Positions 1 through 8,084 of a stretch of DNA of 64,000 nucleotides are shown piece by piece. Under the pieces are notes generated by a model. The model saw only the letters and a list, made by a program, of their open reading frames with translations, did no database searches and was not told where the DNA came from. The stretch is from NCBI RefSeq assembly GCF_000612445.1, contig NZ_BALC01000001.1:124001-188000 (forward strand), given 5' to 3'. Within the stretch, counting starts at the first letter, position 1. Each line of letters opens with the position of its first letter. The translations under genes were made by a program, and so were the position numbers. Source of the DNA: Liquorilactobacillus sucicola DSM 21376 = JCM 15457. GTDB taxonomy: Bacteria > Bacillota > Bacilli > Lactobacillales > Lactobacillaceae.

Positions 1-383
1 AATTGCAAAACGAAGCAGAAGTGACTTTTTCTCCTATCATATCACCTGAGCAAGAGGAACTTTTTTTGAATCAAACGGCGCAAGAACTGGATTGGAAGAT
101 TAGAGCATTAAGGCCAACGCCAGGGGCATACTTCAAGAAGTTCAATGGGAAAAGGACCAAGTTGTGGCAGATCACGCCCCTTGAAGAAAAAACAGAACTG
201 GAACCTGGTTTTGTCGTAGCAATCAGCAAACATCAACTAAAAATTGCTGCAGCTAAAGGAAGTGTTTATCAAATTGATAGTTTACAACCAGCCGGTAAAC
301 CGCGGATGAAAATCACTGATTATCTGAACGGTGTAGGGCAAAACATCAAACTTGGACAAAAGGTGATTGAAAATGACAAATGA
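1..383 (+). CDS. fmt: Methionyl-tRNA formyltransferase, C-terminal part (5' end outside window)
   Basis: This is the end of the enzyme that formylates initiator Met-tRNA. The reading frame is already open at the window edge (first full codon at 3), so the visible 126 residues are a tail rather than a small gene. They match the family's hinge and C-terminal OB-like domain: the stretch VTFSPIISPEQEEL followed by ALRPTPGAYF is typical of the Fmt domain junction, and LQPAGKPRMKITDYLNG is the usual C-terminal signature. The stop overlaps the start of rsmB by 11 bases, consistent with translational coupling in a def/priA-fmt-rsmB operon, the usual arrangement in lactobacilli. The catalytic N-terminal domain cannot be seen. 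Confidence 0.93.
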   Translation, partial: LQNEAEVTFSPIISPEQEELFLNQTAQELDWKIRALRPTPGAYFKKFNGKRTKLWQITPLEEKTELEPGFVVAISKHQLKIAAAKGSVYQIDSLQPAGKPRMKITDYLNGVGQNIKLGQKVIENDK

Positions 384-1716
384 AATTCAACAGTCTGTTC
401 GCTTTTTAGCGGTGGAGTTGCTGACAAGAATTGAGCAAGAGGGTGCTTACTCCAACATTGTTTTGGATCAGACAATCAAAAGGAATACTCTTTCTAAGAG
501 AGACGCACATCTGCTGACCAATATAGTGTATGGTGTCTTACAAAATCGTTTATTACTTGAGTATTGGCTTGAACCCTTTACTAAAAAAAATAAAAAAATC
601 ACACCTTGGGTTAAACAATTACTATTAAGTGCCCTTTATCAGATGAAATTTTTGGACAAAATTCCTAATCATGCGATTTTGAATGAGTCAATTGAAATCG
701 CTAAACGCAAAGGACACGATGGAATACGTAAGTTTGTAACAGGAATCTTACATGCAATTTTGCGACAGGGAGTACGTGATATCAATGAAGTTTCATCTGA
801 TATCGTAAAAATGTCGTTACGAGATAGTGTTCCGGAATGGCTTGTTAAAAAACTGATTAAACAAAATGGTACCGCAAAGACGACTAGTATCTTGCAGTCA
901 ATTAATCAACAGCCACACCAAACAGTTCGGATTAACTTTTCAAGTACATCTAAAAAAGAAGTAATGGCGGCTTTACAAAAAGAAAAAGTAGAATATGAAG
1001 AGAGTCTGGTTACTCCATCCAGCTTAATTATCACAAAGGGGTTTATCCCTGAAAGCGAGAGTTATCAGCAGGGAGATCTAATAGTTCAAGATGAAAGTGC
1101 AACCCTCGTGGTTGAGTCAATGGGAGTTCAACCACAAGATACTATTTTAGACGCCTGTGCTGCCCCAGGAGGAAAAACGGTTCATATTGCTGAAAAACTA
1201 GATAGCGGCAAGGTGACTGCACTTGATATACATAAACACAAAGTTAAGTTGATTATAGATAATGCAAGCAGGTGCGGGGTAGCAGATAAGGTTAATGCAA
1301 TGGTAATGGATGCACGCAAGTCTGATGAATTTTTTGCACCGAAAACATTTGATAAGGTACTAGTCGATGCACCATGTTCAGGGTTGGGCCTGCTACGGCG
1401 CAAACCTGAAATTAGGTATCAAAAACATGAGCAGGATCTGTTGAACTTGCAACGAGTGCAATTGGAGATTCTGAATAAAGTTGCAGGATTAGTCAAAGTT
1501 GGAGGAATACTGACGTACAGTACGTGTTCAATAATGAATGAAGAAAATCACGATGTTGTTGAGCACTTTTTAAAAGAACACACTGTGTTTGAGTGCTGTA
1601 AAACAATGACTGTCAACAATATCAAAGGCGACAGAAATACTCAAACCTTGAGTATTTACCCAGATGACTATGGTTCAGATGGTTTCTTTATTGCAACATT
1701 AAAAAAGCTACGTTAA
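373..1716 (+). CDS. rsmB: 16S rRNA m5C967 methyltransferase RsmB (Sun)
   Basis: SAM-dependent methyltransferase that makes m5C at 16S position 967 (E. coli numbering). An N-terminal NusB-like RNA-binding domain (about residues 5-140) is followed by a Rossmann methyltransferase domain. The SAM-binding motif LDACAAPGGKT is near residue 260, the motif IV cysteine in DAPCSGLG near 332, and the catalytic cysteine in YSTCSIMNEEN near 382. At 447 residues the length is normal. ATG 373 is chosen because AAGGTGA lies six bases upstream; a TTG at 367 would leave no spacing. The gene overlaps the fmt end and is followed 17 bases later by the phosphatase gene, in one apparent operon. Confidence 0.95.
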   Translation: MTNEIQQSVRFLAVELLTRIEQEGAYSNIVLDQTIKRNTLSKRDAHLLTNIVYGVLQNRLLLEYWLEPFTKKNKKITPWVKQLLLSALYQMKFLDKIPNHAILNESIEIAKRKGHDGIRKFVTGILHAILRQGVRDINEVSSDIVKMSLRDSVPEWLVKKLIKQNGTAKTTSILQSINQQPHQTVRINFSSTSKKEVMAALQKEKVEYEESLVTPSSLIITKGFIPESESYQQGDLIVQDESATLVVESMGVQPQDTILDACAAPGGKTVHIAEKLDSGKVTALDIHKHKVKLIIDNASRCGVADKVNAMVMDARKSDEFFAPKTFDKVLVDAPCSGLGLLRRKPEIRYQKHEQDLLNLQRVQLEILNKVAGLVKVGGILTYSTCSIMNEENHDVVEHFLKEHTVFECCKTMTVNNIKGDRNTQTLSIYPDDYGSDGFFIATLKKLR

Positions 1717-1733
1717 GTTGAGGTGATTTGTCA

Positions 1734-2486
1734 GTGGAATTTGCTTATAAAAGCGACATTGGGCGGGTAAGAACTAAAAATGAGGATTATGTTGGATTAT
1801 TCCAAAACAAGGTCGGCATTAAGTTTGCCATTATCGCAGATGGATTAGGAGGACACAAGGGCGGTGATGTTGCCTCAGAGATGGCGGTTTCATATTTAGG
1901 TTATCGTTTTGAGGAAACTAAGTTTGATGAGCCGGATGAGGGTAGAGAGTGGCTCAAATTAGAAGTTAATAAGGAAAATAAAATGATTTTGGAGCGAGCA
2001 CAGCAGTATGAAGATTTGAATGGAATGGGAACGACACTGGTTTGTGCAATGTTTTTTGGTGACAGCTACTTACTGGGTAACATTGGCGATAGCAGAGGGT
2101 ATTTGTATCGTGAGGGTAAACTTGTCCAGTTGACAGAAGATCATTCATTTGTAAATGAATTGGTTAAAAGGGGACAAATAAGTTCTGAGGAGGCTAAACA
2201 CCATCCTCAAAAGAATATTATTACACGAACATTAGGTGTTTCTGAGAACGCTAATTTGGATGAAAAAATACTGAAATTAAAAAAATGTGATTTGCTTTTG
2301 CTTTGTTCAGATGGTTTGACGAATATGGTAGAGGATGAACAAATAGCACAGGTCCTGTATCAGGAAGCGGACCTACAAGAAAAGTGCAACCTGCTGATTG
2401 ATTATGCTAATCAAGCTGGAGGAAATGATAATATAACACTTTTAATTGCCCAGTCAAAGGATGAGGCCGAGGTGAAAACAGGATGA
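1734..2486 (+). CDS. stp: PP2C-type Ser/Thr protein phosphatase (Stp/PrpC)
   Basis: Metal-dependent phosphatase that removes phosphate from substrates of the neighbouring PASTA kinase. PP2C motifs are in order: RTKNEDY near the start, the metal-binding ADGLGGHKGGD near residue 32, GNIGDSRGYLYR, LLCSDGLTNM and GGNDNITLL near the end. At 250 residues it has family length. GTG 1734 is preferred over TTG 1728 because GAGGTGA (1720-1726) then has a seven-base spacing. The stop overlaps the prkC start (ATGA), the conserved coupling of this phosphatase/kinase pair in Firmicutes. Confidence 0.95.
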   Translation: MEFAYKSDIGRVRTKNEDYVGLFQNKVGIKFAIIADGLGGHKGGDVASEMAVSYLGYRFEETKFDEPDEGREWLKLEVNKENKMILERAQQYEDLNGMGTTLVCAMFFGDSYLLGNIGDSRGYLYREGKLVQLTEDHSFVNELVKRGQISSEEAKHHPQKNIITRTLGVSENANLDEKILKLKKCDLLLLCSDGLTNMVEDEQIAQVLYQEADLQEKCNLLIDYANQAGGNDNITLLIAQSKDEAEVKTG

Positions 2487-4483
2487 AGACGGGATATATT
2501 TTGAGTGGTCGTTATAAAATCAAAAATACCCTTGGTGAGGGTGGAATGGCAAATGTGTATCTCGCATACGATTTAATATTAAAACGTGAGGTGGCTGTCA
2601 AACTGTTACGGCTGGATCTGCGGGATGATCCGGGGGCAGTGCGCCGCTTTAAACGTGAAGCTATCTCCCTAACTGAACTTGCACATCCGAATATCGTTAG
2701 TATCTATGACGTTGGTGAAGAGAATGGAATGCAGTATCTGGTAATGGAATACGTTCAGGGAATGGATCTTAAAAGCTATATTGCAAAAAATTTTCCTTTC
2801 AACTATGAACAAATCATAAGCATTATGGAACAGATTCTTTCAGCGGTTGCGGAAGCACATGCACACGATATTATCCATCGTGATTTGAAACCGCAGAATA
2901 TACTAATTGATTCAAATAATCAGGTCAAGATTACTGATTTTGGGATTGCACTAGTTACTTCAGAATATTCTCTAACACAGACGAATACATTGATGGGATC
3001 TGTACACTATCTTTCACCGGAACAGGCGCGGGGAAGCACAGTTACCAAACAGTCAGATATATATTCACTTGGGATCATCCTTTTTGAAATGCTGACAGGT
3101 AGAGTTCCATATCAGGGGGAAACAGCAGTCTCAATAGCCTTAAAACATTTTCAAAATGAAATGCCATCAGTGCGAGACTTTGATGAACAAATTCCGCAAG
3201 CTTTGGAAAATGTGGTCTTGCATGCGACAGCTAAACTACTTACAGATCGCTATGCTTCTGTTACTGAGATGGCAAATGATTTGGGTACGGCATTGTCACT
3301 GGCACGTTCGAACGAAAAAAAGTGGCTACCTGAAAAAAGCAATGATGAAGAAACTAAGATACTGACACCATTGAGGGAAAAGGATTTAAAAAAAGACCAA
3401 AAAGCGGCAGAAGACACCAGCAGGAACAAAAAAGAAAAGAAAAAGTGGAGTCGAAGAAAAAAATGGCTTGTCTTTGGGATAAGCTTTCTTATTGTTATAT
3501 TGCTGACAACGGTGACTGCTATTGGCTTGATGCTTCCCAGAAATGTCGAGATTCCAGATTTGCGCGGAATGACAGAAGTTGAGGCAAAGAGCACTTTAAA
3601 AGATTTGAAGCTGAAGGTCGGCAGTGTTAAGCAGCGTTATAGCAGCAAATATTATTATGGTCAAATAGTAGCAAGTCGCCCTAAAGAAGGCACTAGCGTG
3701 CGGCAAAATTCAAAGGTCAACATCATTCTTTCAAAAGGGCAAGAAAAATTTAAGTTTGGCGACTACAAGGGACAGTCTTATACGACAGTTAAAAATAAAC
3801 TTGAAGCCAAAGGTGTTACTGTCCTGAATGAAAAAAAACATTCGAATACGGCTGCTAAGGGTGAAATTCTGGGACAAAGTATTTCGAAAAATAGAAAAGT
3901 TATTTGGAATGATACAACAGTAACATTCACTGTTAGTTCCGGAGCCAAAGAAATGATTCTACGGGATCTTACGGGTTACACCAGAAAGAGCGTTCAAGAT
4001 TACGCAGATGAGTTGGGGCTGATTCTTAAAGTAAAAAATGATGCTGCAAATTCAAGTAGCAGCAATTCCAGTTTAACCGTTTCGCAGTATCCAGCAGCGG
4101 GTACGAGTATTCAGAGTGGACAGATATTAGAAATCACTCTTGCAAATGAAGCGCAGAACAGCTCTACTAAGGATAGCTCAAGTCAAAGTTCTTCTGCTTC
4201 TTCAAACAGCAAGTCGAATTCTTTTGATGTTAATGTGGCTATTCCTTTTGACGGAACAACGCAGCAATCGAATCCTGATGGAAGTAAAACTAATAAGATT
4301 GAAATTTATCTCCAAGATAAGGACCATCGTTTGAGTGATGTCTATGAAACACAGACCATTACGAAGGATACGAATGTTACCTTGCCATTTACTCTTGATA
4401 ATGGAACCGGCGGCAAATATAAGATAGTTCGCGATGGAACTGTGATTGCTGAACGTGATAATATTACGCATAATGGAAACTAA
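2483..4483 (+). CDS. prkC: PASTA-domain Ser/Thr protein kinase PrkC/Stk
   Basis: Membrane kinase that senses cell-wall fragments and phosphorylates division, wall and translation proteins. The kinase domain spans about residues 10-270, with the glycine loop LGEGGMANVYLA, the AVKLL lysine, catalytic HRDLKPQN near 132 and DFG near 152. A basic linker precedes one membrane segment at about 327-350. Outside the cell are three PASTA repeats (about 355-421, 422-491, 492-555), a serine-rich linker and a C-terminal domain of about 80 residues. The total of 666 residues is normal. The start overlaps stp by four bases. Confidence 0.96.
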   Translation: MKTGYILSGRYKIKNTLGEGGMANVYLAYDLILKREVAVKLLRLDLRDDPGAVRRFKREAISLTELAHPNIVSIYDVGEENGMQYLVMEYVQGMDLKSYIAKNFPFNYEQIISIMEQILSAVAEAHAHDIIHRDLKPQNILIDSNNQVKITDFGIALVTSEYSLTQTNTLMGSVHYLSPEQARGSTVTKQSDIYSLGIILFEMLTGRVPYQGETAVSIALKHFQNEMPSVRDFDEQIPQALENVVLHATAKLLTDRYASVTEMANDLGTALSLARSNEKKWLPEKSNDEETKILTPLREKDLKKDQKAAEDTSRNKKEKKKWSRRKKWLVFGISFLIVILLTTVTAIGLMLPRNVEIPDLRGMTEVEAKSTLKDLKLKVGSVKQRYSSKYYYGQIVASRPKEGTSVRQNSKVNIILSKGQEKFKFGDYKGQSYTTVKNKLEAKGVTVLNEKKHSNTAAKGEILGQSISKNRKVIWNDTTVTFTVSSGAKEMILRDLTGYTRKSVQDYADELGLILKVKNDAANSSSSNSSLTVSQYPAAGTSIQSGQILEITLANEAQNSSTKDSSSQSSSASSNSKSNSFDVNVAIPFDGTTQQSNPDGSKTNKIEIYLQDKDHRLSDVYETQTITKDTNVTLPFTLDNGTGGKYKIVRDGTVIAERDNITHNGN

Positions 4484-4561
4484 CTTTATTGACACATATT
4501 ACAACATGAATCTGAGAAATCGGCGGCATGCTGATGAAACGTGAAGGGATAGGTTATAAGC

Positions 4562-5431
4562 TTGGTAAAGGGACTAATTAGACAATCACTTAGCGGTTAT
4601 TATGATATCGAAGTAGACGGAATCGAGTACAGGACACGAGCACGAGGTAATTTTAGAAAAAAAGGTCAAACGCCTTTAGTCGGTGACTGGGTGGAGTTTA
4701 AAGCTGATAAACCAGAAGAGGGATATATTTTAAAAATATATCCGCGCACGAATACGATGATCAGGCCGCCGGTTGCTAATGTAGATGTGGCAATAGTAGT
4801 GACAGCCTGTAAGGAACCGAAATTTTCGAGTAATCTATTAGATCGTCAACTCGTGATGCTTGAAAAAAATAATATTCGACCGCTACTTTACTTTTCAAAG
4901 GAAGACCTACTTCCTCCTTCAGAAGCTGAGAAGATGCGTGAGATAATGGCTTATTATCAAAAGTATTATCTGTGCTTTTCTTCGCAAACTGATGAACCTA
5001 GTACGATCTTGACTGGATTGAAAAATGATATTGTAGTTGTTATGGGGCAAACAGGGGCAGGAAAATCAACACTACTCAATACCTTAGCACCACAGTTGCA
5101 GCTTGAAACCGGTGAAGTTTCAAAAGCACTCAGCCGTGGCCGACATACGACACGTAAAACGGCTCTATTGCCTGTTGAGGGGAATCTAATTGCTGATACA
5201 CCGGGCTTTTCTTCTTTTGAGTTGCTGGATGTCACAAAAGAACAGCTGCCACTGCTTTTTACAGATTTTGACCAGCGTGGCTGCAAATTTCGCGGATGTT
5301 TACATTTGAATGAACCACATTGCGCTGTCAAAGACAAGGTACAAAAAGGTGAAATCCTAAAAAGCAGATATGATAATTATATACAGTTTCAAAATGAGCT
5401 GAAACGGCAAAAACCTAAATATAAAAAATGA
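4562..5431 (+). CDS. rsgA: Ribosome small-subunit-dependent GTPase RsgA
   Basis: Circularly permuted GTPase that checks late 30S maturation. An N-terminal OB fold (about 1-70, with LVGDWVEF) is followed by permuted GTPase motifs: a G4-like FSKEDL near residue 115, G1 GQTGAGKST near 163 and G3 DTPGF near 213. A C-terminal zinc knuckle GCKFRGCLHLNEPHC supplies Cys/His ligands. The G4 motif reads SKED where NKxD is usual, a common variation. TTG 4562 is the best start, with AGG eight bases upstream; no ATG lies nearby. 289 residues is normal. rpe follows after nine bases. Confidence 0.94.
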   Translation: MVKGLIRQSLSGYYDIEVDGIEYRTRARGNFRKKGQTPLVGDWVEFKADKPEEGYILKIYPRTNTMIRPPVANVDVAIVVTACKEPKFSSNLLDRQLVMLEKNNIRPLLYFSKEDLLPPSEAEKMREIMAYYQKYYLCFSSQTDEPSTILTGLKNDIVVVMGQTGAGKSTLLNTLAPQLQLETGEVSKALSRGRHTTRKTALLPVEGNLIADTPGFSSFELLDVTKEQLPLLFTDFDQRGCKFRGCLHLNEPHCAVKDKVQKGEILKSRYDNYIQFQNELKRQKPKYKK

Positions 5432-5440
5432 GGTGTAAAA

Positions 5441-6097
5441 ATGAAAATTGCTCCTTCGATTTTAAGTGCTAATTTTCTGAATATTCAAAAAGATGTCAAA
5501 ATAGTAGACCAAGCAGGGGCTGAATACTTGCATATAGACATTATGGATGGGCACTTCGTACCTAATTTATCATTCGGCCCGGCAGCCGTTCAGGCGCTTC
5601 GGCCAATGACAGATATGGTGCTCGACTGTCATTTGATGGTCGAACAGCCCGACATGTACATCCAGCAATTCGCCCAAGCGGGTGCGGATGTGATTGGTGT
5701 TCATGTTGAAGCAACTCCGCACATCCACCGGACCCTCGCACTAATAAAAGAGAATGGCTGCAAAGCGGAAGTTGTCGTTAATCCGGGGACCCCAATAAGC
5801 GCCATTCAAGAATTGCTGCCATTTGTTGATGCTGTTTTGATAATGACTGTTGATCCGGGATTTGGTGGTCAGAAGTTTATTCCTGAAGTAGTCAATAAGA
5901 TTCGACAATTGACCAAAATTCGAAAGAAAGAACAATTTTGGTTTGAGGTAGAAGTTGACGGCGGAATAAATGATACAACAATCAAAGAATGTGCCAGTGC
6001 CGGTGCAACAATAGCAGTTGCAGGATCTTTCGTTTTTGAGAGTGAGGATCCTAGCAAAAAGGTCGCACTGCTTAAGGAATTGACCAAAGATGAGTGA
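5441..6097 (+). CDS. rpe: Ribulose-phosphate 3-epimerase
   Basis: Interconverts ribulose-5-phosphate and xylulose-5-phosphate in the pentose phosphate pathway. It is a TIM-barrel protein of 218 residues. IDIMDGHFVPNLSFG near residue 35 and MTVDPGFGGQKF near 137 supply the catalytic aspartates and metal ligands, and VDGGIN near 173 is part of the phosphate-binding end. ATG 5441 is preceded by GAGGTG. The last codons overlap thiN by eight bases, so the two are probably translated together. The rsgA-rpe-thiN order is standard in Firmicutes. Confidence 0.96.
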   Translation: MKIAPSILSANFLNIQKDVKIVDQAGAEYLHIDIMDGHFVPNLSFGPAAVQALRPMTDMVLDCHLMVEQPDMYIQQFAQAGADVIGVHVEATPHIHRTLALIKENGCKAEVVVNPGTPISAIQELLPFVDAVLIMTVDPGFGGQKFIPEVVNKIRQLTKIRKKEQFWFEVEVDGGINDTTIKECASAGATIAVAGSFVFESEDPSKKVALLKELTKDE

Positions 6098-6746
6098 TCT
6101 GAAGATAAACTTAATGGTCGGTGGCCCAAGTTCTGAATGGCCGGAAGGTTTATTTGAGAAACATTCCAAAGAGATATTGTGGGTCGGTGCAGATCGTGGA
6201 GCATTCCATCTCGTCAAAAGAGGGATTAGGCCGGCTTTTGTTATCGGAGATTTTGATTCAGCATCATCGGAAGAAAAGAAATTAATAAGGAACGCTGAGT
6301 CAGAAATGATAACTGCTAAACCTGAGAAAGACGATACAGATACAGAGTTAGCAATAAAGGAGATTATCCAACGCTATAAACCTTGTGAAATCAATATTTT
6401 TGGGGCAACAGGCGGAAGATTAGATCATTTGTTGGCAAACCTCTTTTTTGTGTTGCGAGCCCCATTCTATGAATATTTGCAAAAGATCTTCATTTATGAT
6501 AAATACAACACAGTCAGTTTTTTTAAACCAGGGGAACATCAGATAAAAAAAGAAAATGACAAACAGTATTTGGCGTTTGTTACACTAACACCTGTCGAGG
6601 AATTAACGCTAAAAGATGAGAAGTATCGGTTGAATAAAAAAGACTTTTCTGTTCCCATTTCTTTGGCTAGTAATGAATTTGAAGGAGAAACTGCTGATTT
6701 TAGTTTTAAAACTGGTGTAGTGTGTGTCATTCAAAGTAAAGATTGA
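6090..6746 (+). CDS. thiN: Thiamine diphosphokinase
   Basis: Pyrophosphorylates thiamine to thiamine diphosphate using ATP. Family motifs are visible: GDFDSASSEEK near residue 51, DDTDTELAI near 80 and GATGGRLDHLLAN near 105. The C-terminal half is the smaller beta-rich thiamine-binding domain. 218 residues is the usual length. It ends the prkC-rsgA-rpe operon. No obvious T-tract terminator follows; a 14-bp perfect hairpin begins about 130 bases downstream. Confidence 0.93.
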   Translation: MSDLKINLMVGGPSSEWPEGLFEKHSKEILWVGADRGAFHLVKRGIRPAFVIGDFDSASSEEKKLIRNAESEMITAKPEKDDTDTELAIKEIIQRYKPCEINIFGATGGRLDHLLANLFFVLRAPFYEYLQKIFIYDKYNTVSFFKPGEHQIKKENDKQYLAFVTLTPVEELTLKDEKYRLNKKDFSVPISLASNEFEGETADFSFKTGVVCVIQSKD

Positions 6747-6873
6747 TAAATATGCTGGGGAGAGTTCTCATGAGTTGATAGGGTTGAAATGCAAATGTTT
6801 CCAAAGCACGAGCGGTTGCTGTAATTAAAAATGTGCCACACCGAGTTTTTGACATTTGGATAATACAGGCAAA

Positions 6874-6910
6874 GCCAGCTATGATCGGATTAAAGACGAT
6901 CATAGCTGGC
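6874..6910. repeat. 14-bp perfect inverted repeat between thiN and rpmB
   Basis: The arms GCCAGCTATGATCG and CGATCATAGCTGGC are exact reverse complements with a nine-base loop. Neither strand has a run of T directly after the hairpin, so it is not a textbook Rho-independent terminator, though its place between the convergent thiN and rpmB genes suggests transcription termination or 3' end protection. The surrounding 6747-6944 holds no coding sequence that I can support. Confidence 0.7.
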
Positions 6911-6944
6911 TTAATTGATTGGCATGGATGAGTTTGTTGAGTGT

Positions 6945-6973
6945 ATAAAAAAAGACTCGCCATTAAACGAGCC
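6945..6973 (-). terminator. Rho-independent terminator of rpmB
   Basis: Read on the minus strand, GGCTCG pairs with CGAGTC (one G-U pair) around an eight-base loop and is followed by seven T. It lies nine bases beyond the rpmB stop. Confidence 0.85.
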
Positions 6974-6981
6974 CAGCGTAA

Positions 6982-7167
6982 TTAAACGCGTGTTACTTTA
7001 CCAGATTTCAATGTACGTGCAGAAACCCAAACTTTCTTTGGCTTGCCATCAACTAAGATTCTAACCTTTTGCAGATTTGGCTTCCAGCTACGGCTTGATT
7101 GGTTTAAAGCATGCGAACGTTTTTTACCGAATGTCGTTTTTTGACCTGTAATAAAATCTTTTGCCAT
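6982..7167 (-). CDS. rpmB: 50S ribosomal protein L28
   Basis: Small basic ribosomal protein of 61 residues. It matches L28 along its length, with the conserved core [21 protein letters not shown] and the ending [11 protein letters not shown]. It is read alone on the minus strand, opposite to asp23, which is the conserved Firmicutes layout. An AGGAGG-type ribosome binding site lies just upstream of ATG 7167 and a terminator follows the stop. Confidence 0.97.
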   Translation of the reverse strand: MAKDFITGQKTTFGKKRSHALNQSSRSWKPNLQKVRILVDGKPKKVWVSARTLKSGKVTRV

Positions 7168-7601
7168 TATTCGTTCCTCCTTTGTTGCTAGGATTTCGAA
7201 GCAGACTCCTGCTTACTTACTAGATAAAGTTATCATAGATGACTCTTGAATGCAAGAATTTTCTGTAAAGTAAAATAACTTGGCAGTTCAGTTGTGACTT
7301 ACAGCAAAAGTCGAAAATAAAAAGGACAAGGACGTCTGACTGACAAAAGTTTTAGATTCTAGCAATACAGTGATTTGTTTTTTAAGCTAAACAGGCTACT
7401 AATAGATGAAATCCATCAAAAGCTATAGTTGATCAGTGTGTGTGATTGGCTCAACAATGAAAAGGACGTTCCTTTCATTGGTGGCGAGGACGGCACGCTA
7501 ATTTTGGTGGGTTACAAAATTTATGGGTTGTACAGGCAGCTTTACTTTGCTTATAGCCAACTACTGTGTCATGCACAAAACTCTTTTATAACGCTAATCC
7601 A

Positions 7602-7631
7602 TTGACATGGTATTGACTTATACTTTATGAT
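7602..7631 (+). promoter_or_regulatory. Promoter of asp23-fakA; remainder of the 7168-7677 gap non-coding
   Basis: TTGACA (7602-7607) and TATGAT (7626-7631) are 18 bases apart, 46 bases before the asp23 start. Between here and rpmB the gap holds an imperfect 12-bp hairpin at about 7456-7481 (CAATGAAAAGGA / TTCCTTTCATTG) and an open frame of roughly 55 codons without a start or ribosome binding site. I see no gene in it. Confidence 0.65.
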
Positions 7632-7677
7632 AAAATATCGTTAATGATTGTGTGATAAATTAAGGAGGCTATATTTT

Positions 7678-8040
7678 ATGGCTGTAAAAATCAAAACGCA
7701 ATTCGGAAATATCGATATCAGCAATGATGTGATTGCCACAGTTGTTGGTGGAGCAGCGACTGAGATCTTTGGAATTGTTGGTATGGCCAGCAAGAATCAA
7801 ATTAAAGACAATTTGAATGAAATCTTAAAACGTGATAACTATTCAAAAGGGGTAGTTGTGCGGCAAGAAGACGCTGAAGTGGCGGTAGATGTGTACATTA
7901 TAGTAGGTTACGGCACAAAAATATCAGAAGTATGTCGCAATGTTCAAGACAAAGTCAAGTACAACTTGGAATCCATGTTAGGTGTAACTGCTAATTCTGT
8001 TAATGTCTTCGTACAAGGTGTACGTGTAATTGAGGAATAG
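7678..8040 (+). CDS. asp23: Asp23/Gls24 family envelope stress response protein
   Basis: Member of the DUF322 (Asp23/Gls24) family, whose members are linked to cell-envelope homeostasis and alkaline stress. The 120 residues start MAVKIKTQFGNIDISNDV and contain the family's VVGGAATEIFGIVGMAS and the late VNVFVQGVRVI. ATG 7678 is chosen because AAGGAGG precedes it at good spacing; an in-frame ATG at 7648 has no such site. It sits directly upstream of fakA, as in most lactobacilli and B. subtilis (yloU-yloV). Confidence 0.93.
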   Translation: MAVKIKTQFGNIDISNDVIATVVGGAATEIFGIVGMASKNQIKDNLNEILKRDNYSKGVVVRQEDAEVAVDVYIIVGYGTKISEVCRNVQDKVKYNLESMLGVTANSVNVFVQGVRVIEE

Positions 8041-8084
8041 TCGAGTGAAATGGATTAGTGGATTACCAAGGAGGAAAACGAAAT

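Noticed and set aside
7440-7595. Open frame of about 55 codons (DWLNNEKDVPFIGGEDGTL...) upstream of asp23
   Set aside because: A stop lies just before it, there is no start codon with a binding site, and I recognise no family. Most likely non-coding or a very old remnant.
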